Positions 18,421 through 26,624 of a stretch of 64,000 nt of DNA are shown here, piece by piece. The position numbers and the translations under genes are program-made. This stretch comes from Orientia tsutsugamushi. GTDB lineage: Bacteria; Pseudomonadota; Alphaproteobacteria; Rickettsiales; Rickettsiaceae. How positions within the stretch are numbered: the stretch's first letter is position 1; each line of letters starts with the position of its first letter. Location: the NCBI RefSeq assembly GCF_900327275.1, contig NZ_LS398548.1, forward strand, positions 310,001 to 374,000, read 5' to 3'. The notes beneath the pieces are model-generated. The model saw only the letters and a program-made list of their open reading frames with translations, was not told the origin of the DNA and made no database searches.

Positions 18421-18747
18421 TTAATTTTCATACCACTGGCAATTCACTAGGTAAAAGCCTAAAATAACACCAATTGCTACCATTACTCCTGCAAGCTTTA
18501 CATTCCCTCTTGCTACAGCCCAAATCGATGATAAAATAGTTGCGCTTGATATACCTATTGTTTTTAGTTTTCCACTAAAAAGTCCGTCTATTTTATTAAG
18601 CTGTCCTTCAAGAGTATCAGCTAATGCTGCCTCAAAAGAAAAAACACAAGCAGTAATTATAATTAACAGCCCTACAACTACATTATTCCACTGTATTCCA
18701 AATGTAGGTTTTAGCATATTTAGTCGAGATTTTTGATATATGAACAT
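18421..18747 (-). CDS. Pilin-like small membrane protein (TraA-pilin/TrbC/VirB2 type)
   Basis: A 108-residue protein with a hydrophobic signal-like segment (VVVGLLIIITACVFSFEAALA, cut after ALA), then two hydrophobic stretches separated by the turn ARGNVKLAG and ending in GVILGFYLVN. This layout matches processed conjugative pilins. The better start may be MLKPTFG inside the ORF. It lies between traE and traB remnants, where traK is expected in other copies. The frame is intact; identity rests on architecture only. Confidence 0.5.
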   Translation of the reverse strand: MFIYQKSRLNMLKPTFGIQWNNVVVGLLIIITACVFSFEAALADTLEGQLNKIDGLFSGKLKTIGISSATILSSIWAVARGNVKLAGVMVAIGVILGFYLVNCQWYEN

Positions 18748-18794
18748 TGTTATTGCTTATTAGTAAATTTTGCATTATTCTCCTAATGCTAGTT

Positions 18795-18880
18795 ATTCCA
18801 TATCAATGAAATTTTACTTTGAAGTAGTTTTAATGAGCTTGATTCGCAGCTTGCAAGTCTTTGAAGTAAAAACTAGCATT
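18795..18880. repeat. Short inverted repeat in the tra region (related copy at 35520-35595)
   Basis: Sequences such as TTTTACTTTGAAG and CTTTGAAGTAAAA face each other across about 40 bases. The same structure follows the traK remnant at 35517. In the minus-strand copy here it directly follows the traE tail, so traK has been deleted up to this repeat. It may be an intergenic hairpin of the transfer operon. Confidence 0.5.
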
Positions 18881-19432
18881 TTAAGCCAGTTTTTTTTCTT
18901 ATTAACACCACTCAATAACAAAAGGTAATTAGGAGTTCGCTTGCAAGTCAGAAAGTAAGTCTTATCGATAGCTATATGTTTACTATCGCTAAACCAATAA
19001 CGAAGCGTTCTACTAATTAATACTCCATTCATTTATCACTTCAGCCTTCTTTAGAAAAAAAGACTGAAGACACATTTGAGCCTTTAACAAATTGCAAATG
19101 ATTCTGAAAAAATTTATTTAAAGTTCAGTATTACTGAATACCACTTTCATGTCTGCTATTTGCCTTTCTGCCTCATTTGGAGAAGTAGTAAATAAGACTT
19201 TCATCACAAAAATTGCCCATTCCTTTAAATAGGTTTCATGGTAATTTTTTGATGAAACCGTCATTTTACTATCAGGCTCTATTGCTGGAATTAACAACCA
19301 CTTTTCTTCTTTGGCAATTGCAGCCATTATCGCAATTATATTAGCTGCAGCTAGCAATATAGTTACTGAAAGTAAGCATTTATTATATTTAACCAGCTCT
19401 TGTATAGCATTTTGCTTAAAGAGATGATTTAT
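18880..19432 (-). pseudogene. traE: TraE remnant
   Basis: Matches the plus-strand traE at 23960-24512: IQELVKYNKCLLSVTILLAA, then EEKWLLIPAIEPDSKMTVSS and EWAIFVMKVLFTTSPNEAER. The start codon is ATA instead of ATG (19432-19430). A frameshift after SNTE creates a stop at 19118. A second break after EVINEWSIN, followed by NGVLISRTLRYWFSDSKHIA in the next frame, is shared with the other copy. Confidence 0.8.
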
Positions 19433-19439
19433 TATTTGC

Positions 19440-19550
19440 TAACTTTTTTACTCAGCAGTCTTGAATATCCTAATGGTGCTGGCAAAAAAATTCTCCGATA
19501 CCTTCTTAAATTTCTTGTAGATAAATATGGATGTAGCCCTATCTTTATTT
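19440..19550 (-). pseudogene. traL: TraL C-terminal remnant
   Basis: The minus strand encodes FKKVSENFF and, in another frame, APLGYSRLLSKKVSK-like sequence, corresponding to the end of the traL gene at 23664-23960. The 5' half is replaced by an integrase fragment. Confidence 0.55.
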
Positions 19551-19561
19551 TTAGCCCCTAT

Positions 19562-19720
19562 TTTCTAATTTTTTTTCAACAAACCATGTTTTTCTTACTG
19601 TCCATGATATTCTTAGTTTAAGTGAAAGTTCGTCTAAATCATTGATGATTAATGTTCCTTCATTCGGAATTTTTATTTTTCTTAGTAAGCTATTTGTTAA
19701 CTTTAATGATATTGAAGGCA
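19562..19720 (-). pseudogene. Tyrosine integrase N-terminal fragment
   Basis: From the ATG at about 19718 the minus strand reads LTNSLLRKIKIPNEGTLII, then LDELSLKLRISWTVRKTWFV EKKL. This is the N-terminal arm-binding part of a phage-type integrase, of a different subtype from that at 22240. It lies directly upstream of the traL remnant, mirroring the integrase-traL order on the plus strand. Confidence 0.65.
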
Positions 19721-20130
19721 TAATTACCACATAATATTAATGTTTATTATTATTTATTATTAAAGTATTATATTTAATTAAATAGCGGGTCTATATTATA
19801 TAGCAAATTTTTTGTATTAATTTGTTCATGATACATATAACTTGAAAATCACCTAATTAATCTTAGGTTGCATACTTTGCTAGATCATTAGTTGAACCTT
19901 TAGATTGAAAATTGCTTCACAATTTCTTAGTTTTTTTCTACCTATTTTCTATCTTTCGCTTTAATTTTTTTGTTATTGAGCATTACTTGCTTAAAGTTGA
20001 AAATGACATACTTAAGAGCTTACTTATTTAAGGATTGTTTTGATATTGTCTGTTACACTTCGTAAAGTGTAACCATCTATATTATGCTGTATATAATCTA
20101 ATGTGTTAAAAATAACGCAATTATCTTAGT

Positions 20131-20174
20131 AAAAGTTATTAATACAATAAATATTTATTGTATTAATAACTTTT
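20131..20174. repeat. 44-bp perfect palindrome
   Basis: AAAAGTTATTAATACAATAA, continuing to the centre at 20152/20153, is followed without spacer by its exact reverse complement. There is no loop, so on DNA it could form a cruciform. It could be a bidirectional transcription stop or a replication or recombination site. Confidence 0.85.
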
Positions 20175-20270
20175 AATTTTAACTAATTTTATTTTTCAAT
20201 TAAGTAAGAATACTTTATTATTCATAATTTTTTGATTTATTAACTTTTTTAGCTATGGATAGGATTGCTT

Positions 20271-20318
20271 TTATTATTGTTTTAGAGATATTAAATAATA
20301 TCTCTAAAACAATAATAA
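20271..20318. repeat. Perfect 22-bp inverted repeat with 4-base loop
   Basis: Arm 20271-20292 (starting TTATTATTGTTTTAGAGATA) and arm 20297-20318 are exact reverse complements around AAAT. It lies about 100 bases after the 44-bp palindrome. As RNA it would form a very stable hairpin for such AT-rich sequence, but no long T-run follows on either strand, which argues against a simple terminator. Confidence 0.8.
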
Positions 20319-20625
20319 CTAAGTTTGAATATTTCAGTTTACTAAAAAATAATTATTATTTTACAATCCTAAAGTTGCACTAAATAATGGTGATATAATA
20401 TAGCATTAACATAATTTGCTCGATTAGACCTCACTTATAACTAAGTATTAAGATTATTAACCATTCCACAATACAAATTAGAGATACAACTTTTTTGCTA
20501 AATACTTATATTATATTAACTATTTTTTTGACACATTTGTTAATTTTTTTCTGGTATTAGTGCCTATAGTATTGCGTGTTATATAGTAACATAAATTCTA
20601 AATTAGAGGTTTTAATAAATCACTT

Positions 20626-20925
20626 ATGAATTATGTAATAAAATTCCAAGCTCCCTTTGAACGTTTAAAGACTTTTTCTGACAATCCTGATATCTTGCTT
20701 AGACGAGCAATAATTCTACAAGCTATCATTGATGCTTCTAATATTTCAGCAGCATCTGAGGCTAAAAAGTATGAGCATGAAGCTAGAATATGGATATTCA
20801 GCAATTCAAATTATTTTCAGAGAATATGTTATGAGGCAAGATTAGAACCTGATTTTGTTATTAAAATTGCTAAAGAAGTCATTAAGCTTAACAAAAAAAA
20901 ACTCAATTTGAAGATAAAAATTTGA
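20626..20925 (+). CDS. Hypothetical 99-residue protein
   Basis: A small mainly helical protein with a basic C-terminus (KLNKKKLNLKIKI). It contains RRAIILQAIIDASN and ARIWIFSNSNYFQRICYEAR followed by LEPDFVIKIAKEVI. The pattern WIF-S-S-x-F-x-x-IC-x-x-A-x-L-x-P resembles a small protein I associate with prophages and mobile elements, but I cannot name the family. The frame is intact and isolated. Confidence 0.55.
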   Translation: MNYVIKFQAPFERLKTFSDNPDILLRRAIILQAIIDASNISAASEAKKYEHEARIWIFSNSNYFQRICYEARLEPDFVIKIAKEVIKLNKKKLNLKIKI

Positions 20926-21289
20926 GAATATAAAAACTTGCAGCAGATGTAAGAACTCATCTTATGCACTAGTTGTAACCTTACTTACTATACTATTACC
21001 AATAATTATGCATGTATCCTTAAATCTAAAAAAGGCTTTTATTACCTAGAATTTGATACAAGAAATATCGCATAGGTAGTAAGAGTGAGGATTATAACCA
21101 TAGTTTAACACTAAAAATAAGGCATATTAAAACTACTAGAGCTATAAAAAGAAACAAGAAGAGAACTGTGTTATGGTCCATCTAGTGTTGTAGTAGGTGT
21201 TAGAGTCAATCTATACTTTACTAGTCAGAACAAGCCTTGTGCCAAATTAATGCAATGAGCTCGAGATATATAATCGTTTGCATGATATA

Positions 21290-21405
21290 GCTAAACCAGT
21301 ATAAAACAGTTATGTTAGATACTTTTTAAAAAGCATGTCTAAGTCACAGTGATATTTCATTCTGCTTAATTTATCTTGAAATGCAAAATTAGGATAAATG
21401 TAGAG
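21290..21405 (-). pseudogene. IS630 end remnant
   Basis: Contains ATAAAACAGTTATGTTAGAT and following sequence almost identical to 16425-16500. Only the terminal repeat and the transposase 3' end remain. Confidence 0.5.
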
Positions 21406-21474
21406 AATAAGAGGTATACAAAGAGAGAATGTTGAGTTAAAAAGAAAATTTAAATAAAAATAAAATAACCCAAC

Positions 21475-21820
21475 ATGAAAAAATGTATTGTAACAGTATA
21501 CTATTTAATAGATAATTTTTGCAAGATATATCAAGAGTGGGAAAAAAGAGATTAATACCAAGTAGGGATCAAAGGAACAGAGATTAAAAGTTATCCTTAG
21601 CTGAGTTATTAACAATAGTGATATATTTTTATTTATCTCCATGCAAGGATTTTAAAAATTATTATCTATATTACTTGAGTCATAAGTACAAATAATACTT
21701 TTGTTTAGCAAGTTATAGTAGAATAATACAACTGTAGCCCAGAATGTTACTACCTCTAGCTGTATTAATGCATTATCTGAAAGGAGAAGAGACTGGTATA
21801 TATTACATACCTTTCATGTT
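21475..21820 (+). pseudogene. IS982-family transposase remnant (N-terminal part)
   Basis: In two frames the plus strand encodes VYYLIDNFCKIYQEWEKK, RLIPSRDQRNRD, LSLAELLTIVIYFYLSPCKD and FKNYYLYYLSHKYK, then PRMLLPLAVLMHYLKGEETG. This is the N-terminal half of an IS982-type transposase. A frameshift and several stops inactivate it, and the DDE C-terminal half is missing. Confidence 0.65.
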
Positions 21821-21839
21821 TAAGATGATTTAACTAACA

Positions 21840-22239
21840 AGAAGAAATAAGTTAGATTAAGAGCTATTATGAGCTTTATACGCTTTATAAAATCTGCCAT
21901 GTAGTTTATTCTCGTTTGAATTGATACATGAATTTAACTGTAGATGTATTAATATTCTTTGTCAATATGACAATAATATCTTGATGTTAATTGCGAAAAT
22001 ATAACGAAATTTATGTCTAATATTTGGCTAGTTGAAGTGCTAATTTTTAATCCAACAACTTGAATTTATAGTTGATAAGCTCAGAGTAACCTTCAGTTGA
22101 TAACGTCGCTTAAAAATATTTTTTATTTTTACAAAAGTATTTGCTATTAAATAAAAATCATACTTAGACTATAAGTTTAAGCTAATTTTAAAAATTAATA
22201 AGTTATTATTTAATTACTTCAATTTTAAATTAATTAAGG
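21840..22239 (+). repeat. Integrase-upstream repeat (inverted copy of 13099-13500)
   Basis: Non-coding sequence leading into the integrase start. Its reverse complement is present upstream of the other integrase fragment, and a shorter related piece (GCAGATTTTACAAAGTTTATA) lies at about 26117. Conservation next to integrase genes suggests a promoter and possibly the element end. Confidence 0.65.
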
Positions 22240-23533
22240 GTGATAAATATGCCAGTAAAAGTATTTAAATTTACACAATCAGCATTAAATGAAATAAAAG
22301 TACCAACCAAAGAAGAAAAAATAATCAAGTGTAGAGATATAATACAAAGGAACTTACTTTGGATAATATCATATACTGGATTTAGAAGATTTTATTTAGG
22401 AATAAACATTGGTGGCATATATTATAAAATAAAAATAGGAGATTCACCAGATCTAACGGTAGCAAAAGCTAGAAAAAAGATACAGCAGTTAAAAAGGGAT
22501 ATTGCTAACGGAATAAATCCAATGGATGAAAGACGGAAGATAAATAAAGAAAGAAGAGAAAAAAGAGAGAAGAGGCTTAAATTAAAGAATGAACTAACAT
22601 TCGGACAGGTGCATGTAAAATATATTATTGAATATAGTAGTCTTTATCATAAAAGTTGGAAGATAATGGCTCAAAGAGTAAAGAGGTATCTAGAATCTTT
22701 ATACAATAAAAAGATATCAGAGATTACCAAAGAAGATATTCAGAAAATTTTTGATGAAATAACAGCAATGAAACACTATGTAACAGCAAACAGTATTCTA
22801 AAACTGTTAAGCCCTATATTTAATAAGGCTATAGAGTGGGGATTATTAGAAAAGAATCCTGTATGTGGAATAAAAAGGCACAAAGAGGAATCAAGATCTA
22901 GATATGTAACAAATGAAGAAATGGGAAGAGTCATGAAAGTGCTGGCAGAGAAAGAAAATAGTCAATTAAAAGAAGAGCAAAAACAATCAAAGATATCAGA
23001 AAAACTGTTTTTATTTACAGCTTTATTCACAGCAGCTCGTAGTGGCAATATATTAGCAATGAGATGGGACGAGATAAGCCTTAGCGAAAAATATGGTGTA
23101 TACCAAAAACTAAGAGTAAAAATAGTAAAACTCTATATGTAGGGGTAGCAGATAAATTAATAGAAGTATTGCAAACCAGAAAACTATGCTCAAAAAGTGA
23201 ATGGGTATTTCCAAGTTCAGCAGACAATAGTAAACACATATCAAGTTCAACAATGCAGCGAGCATGGGCTAAGATTCGAAAAAAAGCCGGAATACAGAAT
23301 GAACAATACATGATCTTAGAAGAACGTTTGCAACTTGGATGAAAAATAATGGTGAAACACTAGATACAATATCTCAAATATTAGGACATAGTAATACTAA
23401 CATAACTAAAATTTATATTATACATAGTTTAGCTAAGGCAAAAATCGCTACAAATAAAGTTGTTGAAAATATGCTGAGTATATTCGGTCCCAATGTTTGT
23501 TTAAACGAGATACTATCTGGAATAGTGCCATAA
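22240..23533 (+). pseudogene. Tyrosine recombinase (phage-type integrase), two frameshifts
   Basis: The most complete integrase here. The N-terminal arm (FKFTQSALNEIKVPTKEEK, YTGFRRFYLGINIGGIYYKI) is followed by a core-binding domain and the catalytic domain. AARSGNILAMRWDEI holds the first Arg. After a frameshift near 23090 comes VGVADKLIEVLQTRKL; after a second near 23310 comes HDLRRTFATWM with His and the second Arg, then LGHSNTNITKIYIIHSLA with the nucleophile Tyr. All catalytic residues survive, so inactivation looks recent. It directly precedes traL. Confidence 0.88.
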
Positions 23534-23663
23534 TTAAGTTGTGGAGAAGAAAAATTGACAACAACTTAGCTAAGTAGTTACTCTACATTAGATTTTGTAA
23601 ATTTTTGAAAATCACAGTAGTAGAATGAGAAATCTCATGCTACAATTGCGGCTAAAGGTGATT

Positions 23664-23960
23664 ATGCAAAATCAAAAATTATGTTGGGCATTATCGAGGC
23701 CGTTGAAGTATATGGGTTTGAGCATTGACGAATGGGGAGTAGTGCTAGCTGGAGTAGCTCCAGGAATTGTACTACTAAACAGCAGGCATGCTAAATTAGG
23801 CCTAGCATTTATGGTTGGAGGAATTGCTCTATGTTATTGCTTTAAAAAATTTAAGAAGGTATCGGAGAATTTTTTGCTAAAAAGTTTTTTAGTAGCTAAA
23901 GGTTTATTGCCAGCTCCATTAGGATATTCAAGATTGCTGGGCAAAAAAGTTGGCAAATAA
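23664..23960 (+). CDS. traL: TraL, F-type secretion assembly protein
   Basis: A small inner-membrane protein of the F-type type IV secretion system, needed for pilus assembly. The family signature YMGLSIDEWGVVLAGVAPGI is followed by hydrophobic LGLAFMVGGIALCYCFKKF. The start at 23664 is chosen over the ATG at 23625 because AAAGGTG lies just before it and MQNQKLCWALSRPLKYMG aligns with the usual N-terminus. Its stop overlaps the traE start as TAATG. It looks intact but stands in a broken operon. Confidence 0.75.
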   Translation: MQNQKLCWALSRPLKYMGLSIDEWGVVLAGVAPGIVLLNSRHAKLGLAFMVGGIALCYCFKKFKKVSENFLLKSFLVAKGLLPAPLGYSRLLGKKVGK

Positions 23961-24512
23961 TGAATCATCTCTTTAAGCAAAATGCTATACAAGAGCTGGT
24001 TAAATATAATAAATGCTTACTTTCAGTAACTATATTGCTAGCTGCAGCTAATATAATTGCGATAATGGCTGCAATTACCAAAGAAGAAAAGTGGTTGTTA
24101 ATTCCAGCAATGGAGCCTGATCGTAAAATGACGATTTCATCAAAAAATTACCATGAAACCTATTTAAAGGAATGGGCAATTTATGTGATGAAATTCTTAT
24201 TTGCTACTTCTCCAAATGAGGTAGAAAGACAAATAGCAGACATGAAAGTGGTATTCAGTAATACTGAATCTTTAAATAAATTTTTTCATGATCATTTGCA
24301 ATTTGTTAAAGGCTCAAATGTATCTTCAGTCTTTTTTTCAAAGAAGGTTGAAGTGATAAATGAATGGAGTATTAATTAGTGGAACGCTTCGTTATTGGTT
24401 TAGCGATAGTAAAGATATAGCTGTCGATAAGACTTACCTTTTGACTTACAAGCGAACTCCTAATTACCTTTTGTTATTGACTGGTGTTAAAGAGAATGGA
24501 ATAAAAAAATGA
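23960..24512 (+). pseudogene. traE: TraE, frameshifted near the C-terminus
   Basis: An inner-membrane subunit of the F-type system (VirB8-like position). It has one N-terminal membrane helix (LLSVTILLAAANIIAIMAA), then a periplasmic domain. The first frame stops at 24379 after EVINEWSIN. The next frame, open from the ATG at 24361, supplies the rest: NGVLISGTLRYWFSDSKDIA, DKTYLLTYKRTPNYLLLLTG. The stop at 24510 overlaps the traK start (ATGA). The same break occurs in the minus-strand copy. Confidence 0.8.
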
Positions 24513-24893
24513 ATATTAGAGTTTTGAGATTTATGATAGGGCTTATTGCTTTAGTCAAGTTTAGTGATGTATATGCGGTAGAATATACATTACAAGATGA
24601 TGAGCTGCTTAAGCTTGAGATTTCTGATAGTGGGCCAACAAGAATTAATCTTAAAGATGAAAAAATTAATGATATTCTTATGTATCCTCAAAATGCAGCT
24701 GAAGTTGTAGTTCATGAGTCTGGATATTTGTTTATTGCTCCACGAGAAGAAGGAAACAAAGTTTATTTAACTGTAATAGGAGAACACCAAACAATACCAA
24801 TTTGTTCAGTAATGACGTTAATACAAAAGAATTAACAGCGAAACCTTCTAAAAAACAAAGTAGAAATACTAAGAAAAAAATAAAACTAGCTTA
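24509..24893 (+). pseudogene. traK: TraK, shortened and frameshifted
   Basis: TraK is the periplasmic secretin-like protein of the F-type core. A signal peptide (MIGLIALVKFSDVYA) is followed by LLKLEISDSGPTRINLKDEK, INDILMYPQNAAEVVVHESG and VYLTVIGEHQT. A frameshift follows, with a stop at 24835, and a short tail ends in KKKIKLA. The family usually exceeds 220 residues; most of the C-terminal domain has been deleted. Confidence 0.75.
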
Positions 24894-24908
24894 AAGTGCT
24901 AATTAAGA

Positions 24909-25309
24909 ATGGCTGCATTAAATGGAGTATTTAGCAGTATGGCTAAGTTTCTGCAAGCTAAAGCTATTAAACCTGATATGTCAACAGCACCAACGTTAAA
25001 TATAATGACTCCAGGTCAGGTGCAATCAGAGTTAAGTATTGGAGATGTGCTTCAGTCTAGAGCTTACGCTGGAGCTAGCAATGCTTTTGATAAGCTAGCT
25101 GATTTTGCTATAAAACGAGCTGATTCCATAAGTCCAGTCATTGTTGTTGCCTCAGGTAGAGTCATAGATGTTGTATTTTAAAAAGGTTTTGACTTACGTG
25201 AGCACAAGAATAAGCCACATGATTCAACTTATTCACCATCAACTGGCAATGAAAAAGTTAATTTGCATAATAAATTCGATCAATCACAAAAGTTAGAGGA
25301 GCATTTATA
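24909..25309 (+). pseudogene. traB: TraB C-terminal fragment
   Basis: Encodes NGVFSSMAKFLQAKAIKPD, the VirB10-type helical antenna region, and VIVVASGRVIDVVF, then an in-frame TAA, then KGFDLREHKNKPHD and a tail to the stop at 25309. This is the end of the TraB outer-membrane domain. The N-terminal two thirds are gone; the nonsense codon adds a second lesion. A traV start overlaps the stop region. Confidence 0.8.
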
Positions 25310-25559
25310 ATGAAGTTTTTATTATTGCTATTGGGCTGCATGAGCCTAACCAGTGTCTTTTACAGAAGTACTTTGGATTGTAAAATTCCTAAAGAGCTAA
25401 AATGTAAGTCTTTATACGAAATAAAGAATATGGTTGCTCAAGGCGCTTTTGATATTGATAATCTTGAGAAAGTTAAAACATCAAAAACTCAAAAAAAGAC
25501 TTGTATTATATGTTATATAAGACGTGTTGATAAAAACTCTAAGTTGCCAATTCTTTTAA
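25310..25559 (+). pseudogene. traV: TraV lipoprotein, truncated
   Basis: The outer-membrane lipoprotein of the F-type core. The N-terminus MKFLLLLLGCMSLTS has a lipobox-like LLGC; DCKIPKELKCKSLYEIKNMV matches the TraV cysteine region. At about 25560 the frame enters inverted traE sequence, which supplies the rest of the formal ORF to 25648. Confidence 0.7.
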
Positions 25560-25662
25560 ATAAGTTTCATGGTAATTTTTTGATGAAACCGTCATTTTAC
25601 GATCAGGCTCTATTGCTGGAATTAACAACCACTTTTCTTCTTTTGTAATTGCAGCCATTATA
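25560..25662 (-). pseudogene. traE: Inverted traE fragment fused to traV
   Basis: This stretch (AAGTTTCATGGTAATTTTTT...) matches 19225-19330 on the plus strand, that is, part of traE read on the minus strand. It joins traV without spacer and ends where integrase debris begins. Confidence 0.75.
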
Positions 25663-25679
25663 TTATATTAGCTACTCTC

Positions 25680-25790
25680 ATATTTATCTCTATATATCAC
25701 TCTACCTTCACTTGGAATCTTAATTTTTCTTAACACTATTATTGTAAATCTTAATAAATATTGCTACCATACTCAATTCCCATATGTTTT
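25680..25790 (-). pseudogene. Integrase N-terminal scrap
   Basis: The minus strand encodes, across a frameshift, IYNNSVKKIKIPSEGRVIYR. This matches the N-terminal pattern SLLRKIKIPNEGTLI seen at 19562-19720. Confidence 0.45.
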
Positions 25791-26344
25791 CGACAAAATA
25801 ATCAACTTATAATAACTTAGCATATTAATTTTAATATTCAGTTAAATATTGACATATATTATGACTTTTTTTATAGTAAATAATTTTGTAATATTTTAGT
25901 TTGAGTTAAATAACACTATATCCAATCTAAAGTTGAATACAGTTTATCAATTCTAAATTTTAGTTATTAAGTTGAAAATCAATTCCTGGCTTTAAATTTT
26001 TTGATGTGATATTGCTTGTGTTTTTTTAGTCTATTAGCAATTTAGCAATATTGAAATAATTCTTATACAGTTACAGTTAACTATCGAATATTAACTAAAT
26101 AAGTTAACACACACGCTAATAGCAGATTTTACAAAGTTTATAAGTCAAGAAAAATTAACTTTTTCTGCTTCTTTTTATAAGTTATTCTTTTTTACTAAAA
26201 AAATAATAACTGATCTAAATACAGATGTTTTTTTAATACATTAAATACAGACTCAATTAAGGAAAATTTATTCAATAAATACTTATCTTCTATGTCTAAT
26301 AAATATGTTTTCATATCTTTACAAAGATTGTACGATGTAATGAT
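25791..26344. other. AT-rich gene-free stretch
   Basis: About 550 bases without a plausible ORF. It includes a short match (GCAGATTTTACAAAGTTTATA) to the integrase-upstream repeats near 13450 and 21880. Nothing else is recognised. Confidence 0.5.
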
Positions 26345-26520
26345 ACAATTAACTCAGTATAAAACAGTTATGTTATATCCTTTTTGAAAATGGCATCTAA
26401 GTCACAGTAATATTTCATTCTTCTTGATTTATCTTAAAACCATTTTTCTCAATAGGATTTAAATTAGGATAATAAGTCGGTAAGTATCTAATATAGCTAC
26501 CATACTATAAAATAATTATA
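26345..26520 (-). pseudogene. IS630 end and transposase C-terminal remnant
   Basis: Begins with TATAAAACAGTTATGTTATA and continues like 16430-16550. The minus strand carries a degenerate YYPNLNPIEKNGF-like end of a DDE domain. Confidence 0.55.
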
Positions 26521-26624
26521 ATAGTTTAGCTATAAGAAGATGTGATTATATAATGATTACCAAAAAAGTATTAGCGAACAAAATATGCAATTAATAAAAT
26601 AATTTTAACGATTAATAATTGATT

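Larger units (their letters stand above)
19721..20625. other. 900-bp AT-rich gene-free zone
   Basis: No credible ORF or RNA gene is seen. The zone contains the phased repeat TTTCTACCT/TTTCTATCT at 19935 and 19946, and two large perfect palindromes annotated separately. It separates the two divergent transfer modules. Confidence 0.6.
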
